From the NCBI GenBank assembly GCA_036278455.1, contig DASULB010000012.1, positions 1-5,514 on the forward strand: a DNA stretch of 5,514 nt, read 5' to 3'. Both the position numbers and the translations under genes were made by a program. Within the stretch, counting starts at the first letter, position 1. Each line of letters opens with the position of its first letter. This DNA is from FW021-bin31 sp036278455 (GTDB taxonomy: Bacteria > Bacteroidota > Bacteroidia > Chitinophagales > Chitinophagaceae). Under the pieces are notes generated by a model. That model was not told the DNA's origin. It did no database searches and was given only the letters and a program-made list of their open reading frames with translations. Below are positions 1 through 5,514 of the stretch, one piece after another.

Positions 1-991
1 CGGGGGTATCGATCACGATGAAATTATCTAATCCCTGCAGTACCACCAGTTTATCGTCCATGGTCTTTACCATGCAACGGGTGGCATCGATCACCAGGAC
101 GTTCTTGCCGGAGACGGCATTGTCCAGTTGATCCTTATCCATGTTATCATAAGCGGAGTTCCAGGTACCCAGGTCACTCCAGCCAAAATTGGCGGGAATC
201 ACATAAACGTTTTCCGCTTTCTCCATGACGGCATAGTCAATGGAAATGTTGGTGCATTGGGAATAGATGAACTGGATGGCATCGGCCTCATCCGGTGTAT
301 TCATCTTTTCGGTTTCCTGTTCGAAAAGCTCACTCAGATCCGGCTGATGTTCCCGGAAGGCCGAGATGATCGATTGCACGCTCCATAGGAAAATGCCGGC
401 GTTCCACAGGAAATCCCCGCTTTGAAGAAAGGTTTCTGCCAGTTCCAGGTTGGGTTTTTCTGTAAATGTCTTGACCGGGTATATATTATCGGCAAAGGCG
501 GTCATCTCATATTGAATGTATCCGTAGCCGGTATCCGGCCGGGTGGGCTTGATGCCCAGGGTAAGCAGCGCGTTCTGCCGGCTCACAAACTCCAGCGCGT
601 CGAGGCATATTTTGGAAAAGGCGTCAGGGTCGAGGATCAGGTGATCAGCCGGGGCGCAAATAATATTGGCCTGGGGGTCCTGCTTGTATATTTTATAGGA
701 GATATAGGCGATACAGGGAGCGGTGTTTTTGCGGGAGGGTTCGCCGACGATATTTTCCAGCGGCAGCTCCGGCAGCTGCTCCTGTACCTTTTCAATATAC
801 TTGGTATTGGTAACAATGTAGATATTCTCCACCGGTATAAAGCGGCTGAACCGCTCAAAAGTCCAGCGGATGAGCGACTTTCCCGTATTGAGGATATCCA
901 GAAATTGTTTGGGATGGTTATGACGGCTCACCGGCCAGAAACGGCTTCCTATTCCACCTGCCATGATGGCGACATAATGATGTTGGTCCAT
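1..991 (-). CDS. manC: Mannose-1-phosphate guanylyltransferase (GDP-mannose synthesis), 3' end cut by window edge
   Basis: Cytoplasmic enzyme that joins mannose 1-phosphate and GTP to give GDP-mannose and pyrophosphate, feeding mannose, fucose and related sugars into surface polysaccharide. I translated the minus strand: 330 codons are open from the ATG at 991-989 to the edge. The N-terminus has the nucleotidyltransferase signature AGGIGSRFWPVSR (residues 11-23) followed by PKQF (27-30). Further conserved blocks are GEPSRKNTAPCIA (83-95), APADH (113-117), FTEKP (176-180), WNAGIF (196-201), SIDYAVMEKA (250-259) and WSDLGTW (271-277). Single-domain members run to roughly 355-360 residues, so only a short C-terminal part should be missing; whether a phosphomannose isomerase domain follows, as in the long ManC type, cannot be seen. 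The start is fixed by an in-frame TAA four codons upstream. No Shine-Dalgarno motif is visible. It lies downstream of kdsD on the same strand but has its own candidate promoter. Confidence 0.95.
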   Translation of the reverse strand, partial: MDQHHYVAIMAGGIGSRFWPVSRHNHPKQFLDILNTGKSLIRWTFERFSRFIPVENIYIVTNTKYIEKVQEQLPELPLENIVGEPSRKNTAPCIAYISYKIYKQDPQANIICAPADHLILDPDAFSKICLDALEFVSRQNALLTLGIKPTRPDTGYGYIQYEMTAFADNIYPVKTFTEKPNLELAETFLQSGDFLWNAGIFLWSVQSIISAFREHQPDLSELFEQETEKMNTPDEADAIQFIYSQCTNISIDYAVMEKAENVYVIPANFGWSDLGTWNSAYDNMDKDQLDNAVSGKNVLVIDATRCMVKTMDDKLVVLQGLDNFIVIDTP

Positions 992-1050
992 GGTAATTTT
1001 TTAAAGCGTGCCATGAATCCTAAAACCAAAGGGTTCCGGGATGAAGGCCT

Positions 1051-1081
1051 CAAAGATAATTAACCTTGTGAAAACTCACAA
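1051..1081 (-). promoter_or_regulatory. Candidate Bacteroidota-type promoter for manC
   Basis: Read on the minus strand, TTG (1081-1079) is followed after 20 bases by TATCTTTG (1058-1051), an exact match to the TAnnTTTG -7 box of Bacteroidota, with the spacing expected for the -33 element. It lies about 60 bases upstream of the manC start, so the leader would be roughly 50 bases. The 992-1183 gap otherwise holds no gene that I can support. Identification is by motif only. Confidence 0.5.
1066..1081. promoter_or_regulatory. Perfect hyphenated palindrome inside the manC promoter, possible operator
   Basis: TTGTGA, spacer AAAC, TCACAA: two perfect 6-base arms around 4 bases. It overlaps the presumed -33 element and part of the spacer of the candidate manC promoter, a place where a dimeric regulator would block or alter RNA polymerase binding. 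The half-site resembles a CRP half-site, but the arms are 4 bases apart rather than the 6 of the CRP consensus, so I do not assign a regulator. It is not followed by a T-tract on either strand, so it is unlikely to be an intrinsic terminator. Confidence 0.35.
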
Positions 1082-1183
1082 CGACGGACGACTATCGGCA
1101 TTGCTTCTTTCCATAGGACATCTTTTCGATCAAAAGGTACGGTTTTAGCCAAAATATGCCAGCGAAAATTTTCGGGGAACAGC

Positions 1184-2158
1184 CTAGAAGAATCCTTCCC
1201 GGATCAGGTCATGCAGATGGATGACCCCGGTATACATGCCCTTTTCCAGCACGATCAATTGGGTGATGTTGTGGCGGCGCATCAGTTCCAGGGCGTTTAC
1301 CGCCAGTTCCCCGCCGGAAATGGTTCTGGGTGAAGGGTTCATGACGTCGCCCGCTGTCAGGGATTCCCAAGTAGGCTTTTCCTTTAACATGCGCCGGAGA
1401 TCGCCATCCGTGATGATACCCGCGATCCGTCCCCCTGCTTCGGTGACGGCGGTCATGCCAAGACGTTTCTCGGTGATCTCCATGATGACCTCCATCATGG
1501 GTGCTCCCTTGCTGACGGAGGGCTTGTCATTTTGCCCGGACAGGTCTGCTACCCGCAGGTACAGTTTTTTGCCAAGCGTCCCACCCGGGTGGAATTTGGC
1601 GAAGTCTTCCTGCGAAAAACCTTTTATTTTCATCAGGCATACTGCCAGGGCGTCCCCCATGGCGAGTTGCGCGGTGGTGCTGGCGGTGGGAGCCAGGTTG
1701 TTCGGACAGGCCTCCTGGCTGACGGTAGTGTCAAGGACGTAGGTAGCCTCCCGTGCGAGGTAGGAATTAATATTGCCGACAATGGCCACCAGGGGATTGT
1801 GAAAGTTCCTGAGCAGCGGCACGAGCATTTTTATTTCGGGGGATTCACCGCTTTTGGACAGGCAGAGGACGGTGTCATTTTGCTGGATCATCCCAAGGTC
1901 ACCGTGAATGGCGTCACCGGCATGCATGAACATCGCGGCCGTTCCCGTGGAATTCAGGGTGGCGACGATCTTTTGCGCGATGATGGCACTTTTGCCGATA
2001 CCGGTCACCACCACCCTTCCATCCGAGGCCGCGACAAGCCGTACCACCTTTTCAAAATCCTCTGTCAGCAATTTCTCCAGTGATAGCAGGGCTTCGGATT
2101 CCATGTGCAGGGTGTCCCGCGCGGTGGCAAGTATTTCAGATCCCGGTAGGTTATTCAT
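1184..2158 (-). CDS. kdsD: Arabinose-5-phosphate isomerase (KdsD/KpsF/GutQ family)
   Basis: Interconverts D-ribulose 5-phosphate and D-arabinose 5-phosphate in the cytoplasm, the first step towards Kdo, the inner-core sugar of lipopolysaccharide. From the ATG at 2158 it is 324 residues, matching the usual 320-330. Order: a sugar isomerase (SIS) domain at about 30-165, then two CBS domains at about 208-258 and 270-324. Visible motifs are GIGKS (53-57), HAGDAIHGDLG (79-89), SKSGESPEI (101-109), EACPNNLAPT (149-158) and FHPGGTLGKKL (189-199). K56, H85, E108, E149 and H190 line up with the residues implicated in catalysis in E. coli KdsD (K59, H88, E111, E152, H193), so it should be active. A GTG at 2170 would add four residues; I prefer the ATG, though neither has a Shine-Dalgarno motif. 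It ends in TAG and is divergent from recQ. A paralogue role in sugar-alcohol metabolism (GutQ) is less likely beside manC but cannot be excluded. Confidence 0.94.
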   Translation of the reverse strand: MNNLPGSEILATARDTLHMESEALLSLEKLLTEDFEKVVRLVAASDGRVVVTGIGKSAIIAQKIVATLNSTGTAAMFMHAGDAIHGDLGMIQQNDTVLCLSKSGESPEIKMLVPLLRNFHNPLVAIVGNINSYLAREATYVLDTTVSQEACPNNLAPTASTTAQLAMGDALAVCLMKIKGFSQEDFAKFHPGGTLGKKLYLRVADLSGQNDKPSVSKGAPMMEVIMEITEKRLGMTAVTEAGGRIAGIITDGDLRRMLKEKPTWESLTAGDVMNPSPRTISGGELAVNALELMRRHNITQLIVLEKGMYTGVIHLHDLIREGFF

Positions 2159-2404
2159 GGTTGTCGGCACATAAGCAAAATGCGAAAAAACAAAATTTTT
2201 TGAACAAACGAGCTTTTACTTTAACAATAAAAAGGACAGGACGGCGCTTTTTGCCGGATTCTAAAAACGTTATTGTTTTTTTAAAGTACACAGTTTATAG
2301 GGCGAAATTCATGATTATTTGCTAATTTCGTGAGCTTACAGAAACATGGAATTTTTTTTTAATGTTTGCAAGGTAACAAAAATGCTTTTTTCTAAATAAG
2401 ATAG
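2159..2404. other. AT-rich divergent intergenic region between kdsD and recQ
   Basis: This 246-base stretch must hold the promoters of both divergent genes, but I find no exact TAnnTTTG box on either strand. Near matches (7 of 8) are TAATTTCG (2323-2330) and AATGTTTG (2361-2368) for recQ, and AAATTTTG on the minus strand (2198-2191) for kdsD; none has a well-placed TTG, so I do not call them. Other structure: a run of nine or more T at about 2352-2360, a weak inverted repeat AAAAAC/GTTTTT (2263-2268 and 2275-2280), and a short CGGC/GCCG dyad (about 2232-2246). No coding sequence or RNA gene is supported. Confidence 0.5.
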
Positions 2405-4606
2405 ATGATGAAAGTCGCGAAAGTTAACCTAAAAGATGCGCTGCAAGAGTATTTTGGTTTTGGTGTTTTTAAAGGCAATCAGGAAAAAATAATCGAAAGT
2501 GTCCTTGCGGGGAAGGATACCTTCGTGATCATGCCAACAGGCGGCGGTAAATCCCTGTGTTACCAGCTGCCGGCTTTGATGAGTGAAGGATGCGCCCTGA
2601 TCGTGTCGCCCCTCATCGCCCTGATGAAAAACCAGGTGGACCTGGTCAGGTCATACAGCAGCCAGGACAGCATTGCACATTTCTTAAATTCGACCCTCAG
2701 TAAAACACAGATAAAAAAAGTAAGGGAAGACTTAAATGACGGCAGCACAAAGTTGCTCTATGTAGCGCCGGAGACGCTGACCAAACAGGAGAACATGGAT
2801 TTTTTCCGTGAGCTGTCCCCTTCCTTTATCGCGGTGGATGAAGCGCACTGTATCTCCGAATGGGGCCATGATTTCCGGCCCGAATACCGCCGGCTGCGGG
2901 AAATGATTGACGAGATCAACCCTAAGCTCCCCATCATCGCCCTGACGGCCACGGCCACCCCCAAGGTGCAAAGTGATATTGTGAAAAACCTGGCGTTGAA
3001 GGATCCGAATGTCTTTATCTCCTCCTTTAACCGCCCCAACCTGTATTATGAAGTCAGGCCCAAACGGAATAAGGACCAGGCGATCAAGGACATCGTCAAA
3101 TTTATCCACCAGCACATGGGCAAAAGCGGTATCATCTATAGCCTGAACCGCAAGACCACCGAAGAAATCGCCGATATGCTCGTTGCCAATGGCATCAGGG
3201 CGGTGGCTTATCACGCCGGTCTGGATTCTTCCACCCGCTCCAAGCGGCAGGACCTGTTTTTGAAAGAAGGTGTGGAAGTGATCGTGGCCACTATTGCCTT
3301 CGGGATGGGGATCGACAAGCCCGACGTTCGTTTTGTGATCCATTTTAATATACCCAAGAGCCTGGAGAACTATTACCAGGAGACCGGCCGCGCCGGCCGG
3401 GATGGTCTGGAAGGGAAATGCATCAGTTTTTACTCGCATAAGGATATCCAGAAACTGGAGCACCTGATGCGGGATAAGAGCCTGAGTGAACGGGAAATGG
3501 GGGCGCAGCTCATCAATGAGACGGTAGCCTATGCCGAAAGCGCCGTATGCCGCCGCAAACTGCTGCTGCATTATTTCGGGGAAGACATCAAACAGGACAA
3601 CTGCGGGAATTGTGATAATTGCCTGCATCCAAAAGAGAAGATCGAAGTGAAGGCCGAAGCAGGGATCGTGCTGAAAACGATCCGTGCGCTCAACGAGCGT
3701 TTCCCGATTGAATATGTCGTGAACATTATTTCCGGAAAAAACACCCCGCAGATCACCACCTTCCGCCATGATAAGCTGAAGGAGTTCGGATCCGGCAAAG
3801 ACCAGGACAGACATTTCTGGAACTCTCTCATCCGGCAGATGATGCTGGAGCACCTGATCGAAAAGGATATTGAAGAATACGGTTTGCTGAAAATTACCGA
3901 CAAGGGACACAAATTCCTCAAAAAGGCGTATTCCTTCAAGATGGCGCTTAACCACCAGTTTGCCGAAGAGAGTGAGGATGCTGCGGACGAGACGCCCACC
4001 GGCCCGTCCACCACCGATCCGGTGCTGTTTAAAATGCTGATGGACCTGCGCAAGCAGGTGGCAAAGGAAAAAAAGCTGCCTCCCTTCGTTGTTTTCCTGG
4101 AGAATTCACTCGAAGACATGGCTACGCATTATCCCACCACCCTGAAGGAGCTGGAAAAGATCCAGGGGGTGAGCACGGGCAAGGCCATGAAATATGGTAA
4201 AAAATTCATTGAGCTTATTGGTCACTATGTGGAAGAGAACGATGTGGATAAGCCGGATGATTTTGTGATGAAAAGCGTGGTCAACAAAAGCGGGTTAAAG
4301 GTTTTCATCATTCAGAATATCGATAAGAAGATACCGCTGGAAACCATTGCCAAGAACAAGGGAATTACCACGGAAGACCTGCTGGACGCCATGGAGACCA
4401 TTGTGGCCAGCGGTACCAGGCTCAACATCGGCTATTGCATTGACGAGGAGCTGGACGATGACGCGCAGGACGAGATCATCGATTATTTCAAGGGATGTGA
4501 AACTTCGAGCCTGAAAGCCGCCCAGCAAGAGCTTACGGATGGTGATTATTCCACCGAACAGCTGAAACTCATGCGGATTAAGTTCCTGAGCGAATTTGGC
4601 AACTAA
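2405..4606 (+). CDS. recQ: ATP-dependent DNA helicase RecQ
   Basis: 3'-5' superfamily 2 helicase that unwinds forks, D-loops and related structures in recombination and repair. 733 residues. Helicase core: motif 0 FGFGVFKGNQ (17-26), Walker A TGGGKS (45-50), motif Ia SPLIALMKNQ (68-77), DEAH (145-148) followed by the RecQ aromatic loop CISEWGHDFRPEYRRL (149-164), motif III TATAT (181-185), motif V region ATIAFGMGIDKPDVR (295-309) and motif VI QETGRAGRDG (325-334), which carries the arginine finger. The zinc site is C382 with CGNCDNC (C400, C403, C406). A winged-helix RQC region follows at about 413-515 and an HRDC domain at about 535-612. The last 115 or so residues look like the extra helix-turn-helix domain seen at the C-terminus of many Bacteroidota and Firmicutes RecQ proteins, making it longer than E. 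coli RecQ (about 610). Two adjacent ATGs (2405 and 2408) can serve as start; a TAG lies directly before the first. Motif 0 has Lys where E. coli has Arg. Confidence 0.97.
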   Translation: MMKVAKVNLKDALQEYFGFGVFKGNQEKIIESVLAGKDTFVIMPTGGGKSLCYQLPALMSEGCALIVSPLIALMKNQVDLVRSYSSQDSIAHFLNSTLSKTQIKKVREDLNDGSTKLLYVAPETLTKQENMDFFRELSPSFIAVDEAHCISEWGHDFRPEYRRLREMIDEINPKLPIIALTATATPKVQSDIVKNLALKDPNVFISSFNRPNLYYEVRPKRNKDQAIKDIVKFIHQHMGKSGIIYSLNRKTTEEIADMLVANGIRAVAYHAGLDSSTRSKRQDLFLKEGVEVIVATIAFGMGIDKPDVRFVIHFNIPKSLENYYQETGRAGRDGLEGKCISFYSHKDIQKLEHLMRDKSLSEREMGAQLINETVAYAESAVCRRKLLLHYFGEDIKQDNCGNCDNCLHPKEKIEVKAEAGIVLKTIRALNERFPIEYVVNIISGKNTPQITTFRHDKLKEFGSGKDQDRHFWNSLIRQMMLEHLIEKDIEEYGLLKITDKGHKFLKKAYSFKMALNHQFAEESEDAADETPTGPSTTDPVLFKMLMDLRKQVAKEKKLPPFVVFLENSLEDMATHYPTTLKELEKIQGVSTGKAMKYGKKFIELIGHYVEENDVDKPDDFVMKSVVNKSGLKVFIIQNIDKKIPLETIAKNKGITTEDLLDAMETIVASGTRLNIGYCIDEELDDDAQDEIIDYFKGCETSSLKAAQQELTDGDYSTEQLKLMRIKFLSEFGN

Positions 4607-4640
4607 TCTCTTCGCCTGGGATAAAAAATTTAGGAACCAC

Positions 4641-4670
4641 TTGACGCTTTCAGGGAAATCCCTATCTTTG
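4641..4670 (+). promoter_or_regulatory. Promoter of the tRNA-Phe gene (Bacteroidota -33/-7 type)
   Basis: TTG (4641-4643, in TTGAC) is followed after 19 bases by TATCTTTG (4663-4670), an exact TAnnTTTG match. Transcription should start a few bases later, near 4676, leaving a leader of about 20 bases to be removed by RNase P before the tRNA at 4699. It begins only 35 bases after the recQ stop. The spacer holds a dyad, AGGGA-AA-TCCCT (4652-4663), whose last base is the first of the -7 box. Confidence 0.7.
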
Positions 4671-4698
4671 CACTCCTTTTTATTTTAGAGGAAAGGAT

Positions 4699-4771
4699 GG
4701 TGCGGTAGCTCAGTCGGTAGAGCAAAGGACTGAAAATCCTTGTGTCGGCGGTTCGATTCCGCCCCGCACCA
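4699..4771 (+). tRNA. tRNA-Phe (anticodon GAA)
   Basis: I folded the cloverleaf by hand and all stems pair. The acceptor is GGTGCGG (4699-4705) with CCGCACC (4764-4770) and discriminator A4771. The D arm is GCTC/GAGC (4708-4711 and 4720-4723). The anticodon stem is AAGGA/TCCTT (4725-4729 and 4737-4741) with loop CTGAAAA, so the anticodon is GAA at 4732-4734, reading UUC and UUU. The variable loop is GTGTC and the T arm is GGCGG-TTCGATT-CCGCC (4747-4763). Total 73 bases. The 3' CCA is not encoded (A4771 is followed by CAAAAG) and must be added by the tRNA nucleotidyltransferase. It stands alone, with its own promoter before and a terminator directly after. Confidence 0.97.
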
Positions 4772-4772
4772 C

Positions 4773-4814
4773 AAAAGACGGAACTCAGGTGTAGCCTATG
4801 TTTCGTCTTTTTTT
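4773..4814 (+). terminator. Intrinsic terminator of the tRNA-Phe transcript
   Basis: Inverted repeat AAAAGACGGAAC (4773-4784) against GTTTCGTCTTTT (4800-4811): 12 pairs, one of them G-U. The 15-base loop holds a further small AGG/CCT pairing. The descending arm runs into seven T (4808-4814). It starts two bases after the tRNA, so it should end that transcript. Because the ascending arm begins with AAAA, the hairpin could also work on the minus strand. Confidence 0.8.
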
Positions 4815-4902
4815 ATGTCTGTAAGGAGCTAGGAATTAAGTAAAAAACATGACCTTAGTAGAAGGATGAGAATGTTAAGCCCAACTGGAAGAAATTCATG
4901 CC

Positions 4903-4933
4903 TTTTATTTACCAGAAAAAATCACTATTTTTG
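4903..4933 (+). promoter_or_regulatory. Candidate promoter for the antitoxin-toxin pair
   Basis: TATTTTTG (4926-4933) matches the TAnnTTTG -7 box, and a TTTT (4903-4906, in place of TTTG) lies 19 bases upstream. The box ends 18 bases before the ATG at 4952, which gives a very short leader. The sequence is AT-rich enough that a chance match is possible. The stretch from 4815 to 4902 shows nothing I can support. Confidence 0.4.
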
Positions 4934-4951
4934 TAATATAAGTTTAATAAA

Positions 4952-5203
4952 ATGAGCGCTGTTAAAACTATATCTGCACAATTTGAAAACGAGCCTACCG
5001 TTTTCGCTTTACTGGTTGATAATATCAGCCGGATGAGCGTGTCGGAACAGAAATTGCTTTGGATGAATCTGAACAAAAAAAACATTTCGGACCTTGCAAA
5101 AGAGATAGATAGCAGCACTAAATCTGACAATCTTTCCGAAGATAAAGTAAGCGCACTTGTTAAAGAAGCTCGTACCGATGCTCGCAAAAAGAAAAAAGGT
5201 TAA
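4952..5203 (+). CDS. Small protein, putative antitoxin of a PIN-family toxin-antitoxin pair
   Basis: 83 residues, predicted soluble, with no signal peptide or membrane segment. I do not recognise a named family and see no certain DNA-binding fold. Residues 15-52 look helical and amphipathic (around LLVDNISRMS, then EQKLLWMNLNKK). Residues 62-74 (SEDKVSALVKEAR) suggest a second short helix, and the tail is highly basic (ARKKKKG). The assignment as antitoxin rests on context: the start of a PIN-domain toxin frame overlaps its last 26 bases, the usual antitoxin-first order with translational coupling. By the general logic of such pairs it would bind and neutralise the PIN ribonuclease, perhaps through the C-terminal part. 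The start at 4952 follows an A-rich stretch typical of Bacteroidota genes. Base composition is more AT-rich than in kdsD or recQ, as for a transferred module. The frame is intact although the toxin frame is broken. Confidence 0.6.
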   Translation: MSAVKTISAQFENEPTVFALLVDNISRMSVSEQKLLWMNLNKKNISDLAKEIDSSTKSDNLSEDKVSALVKEARTDARKKKKG

Positions 5204-5514
5204 ACGTTTTGTCATTGATGTTAATACGCTCATCACCATCTTTATCAACCGGAAGACCGATTGGTTATAAAGTTATGTGATTCAAAATGCTCTGGAAATC
5301 TTTATCGACAATAACCTGATCGAAGAACTCAGCCGTGTCCTTGACTATCCCAAAATTAAACGTCGACTGCCTTTGAATAAGACAATTTATTTAACCTTGG
5401 TTCGCAGCATTTCTACATTTGTCTTTGCCCAAGGATTCGATGTTCAATGCCCCGATCCCGAAGATGATTACCTATATAATCTTGCGCTATCCATCAATGC
5501 CAAACTGTTGGTTA
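5178..5514 (+). pseudogene. PIN-domain toxin gene (putative VapC-like ribonuclease) with an in-frame stop, cut by window edge
   Basis: I translated from the ATG at 5178. Codons 1-30 give a basic start and then the PIN entry strand KRFVIDVNTLI (9-19), where D14 is the expected first metal-binding acid. Codon 31 is TAA (5268-5270). The same frame then stays open for 81 more codons to the edge and continues the PIN fold: the helix with IEEL (48-51; E50 a likely active-site acid), SRVLDYPKIK (52-61), then CPDPEDDYLYNLAL (91-104; acids D93, D96, D97) and INAKLLV (106-112). The usual T-G-D-x-D-L end lies beyond the window. The frame is the same on both sides of the stop, so a substitution rather than an indel explains it; TTA, CAA, AAA, GAA, TCA or a Tyr codon could each become TAA by one change. 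An AAAGAAG (5162-5168) nine bases before the ATG may serve as ribosome site. A GTG at 5277 could restart translation but would omit D14. An intact family member would be an RNase silenced by its antitoxin; this copy is probably inactive. Confidence 0.7.

Noticed and set aside
422..1063. Plus-strand open frame of 213 codons over the start of manC
   Set aside because: The minus-strand translation is a clear ManC with all family motifs. The plus-strand frame shows none and is a shadow.
1163..1174. Perfect 12-base palindrome CGAAAATTTTCG just after the kdsD stop, considered as a terminator
   Set aside because: It has no loop and no following T-tract on the minus strand, so it does not look like an intrinsic terminator; a short AT-rich palindrome can arise by chance.
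1064..1195. Minus-strand open frame of about 43 codons between kdsD and manC that reads plausibly as protein
   Set aside because: It has no start codon until near its end, no recognisable motif, and it runs into the candidate manC promoter. Chance is the simpler explanation.
2732..3955. Long minus-strand open frame (407 codons) antisense to recQ
   Set aside because: It lies wholly inside recQ, whose frame carries every helicase motif; the antisense translation has no recognisable motifs. It is a shadow frame of a GC-balanced gene.
4699..4771. tRNA-Phe as the attachment site of an integrated element
   Set aside because: No repeat of the tRNA 3' end and no integrase are visible in the remaining 740 bases, and an intact terminator directly follows the tRNA. 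Only sequence beyond the window could support it.
1..5514. CRISPR array, insertion sequence or riboswitch
   Set aside because: Reading both strands, I found no spaced direct repeats, no transposase frame and no structured leader matching a known riboswitch.

Overview
The window looks like chromosomal DNA from a member of the Bacteroidota, most likely near the Chitinophagaceae. The grounds are promoter-like boxes of the TAnnTTTG type with a TTG about 19-20 bases upstream, starts in A-rich sequence without clear Shine-Dalgarno motifs, a single-domain type ManC, a RecQ with a C-terminal helix-turn-helix extension, and a tRNA gene without an encoded CCA. The taxonomic placement is inference; no marker gene fixes it.

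Layout. Bases 1-991 (minus strand) hold most of manC, a GDP-mannose-forming guanylyltransferase cut by the window edge. A 192-base gap carries a good candidate manC promoter with a perfect hyphenated palindrome in it. Bases 1184-2158 (minus) hold kdsD, the arabinose-5-phosphate isomerase of Kdo synthesis. An AT-rich 246-base gap separates kdsD from the divergent recQ (2405-4606, plus), a full-length RecQ helicase. Next come a strong promoter, tRNA-Phe(GAA) at 4699-4771 and a convincing intrinsic terminator. The last 600 bases are visibly more AT-rich. They hold a putative toxin-antitoxin pair: a small lysine-rich antitoxin candidate (4952-5203), overlapped by a PIN-domain toxin gene (5178 to beyond the edge) that carries an in-frame TAA at codon 31.

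How the parts relate. manC and kdsD both supply precursors for surface polysaccharide (GDP-mannose and its derivatives; Kdo for lipopolysaccharide). recQ is DNA repair and the tRNA is translation; these are ordinary housekeeping genes. The toxin-antitoxin pair is the only accessory-looking part. Its most notable trait is that the toxin reading frame is interrupted by one stop codon while the rest of the frame stays open, which suggests a recently disarmed toxin beside an intact antitoxin. I saw no clear evidence of a wholly new system in this window.
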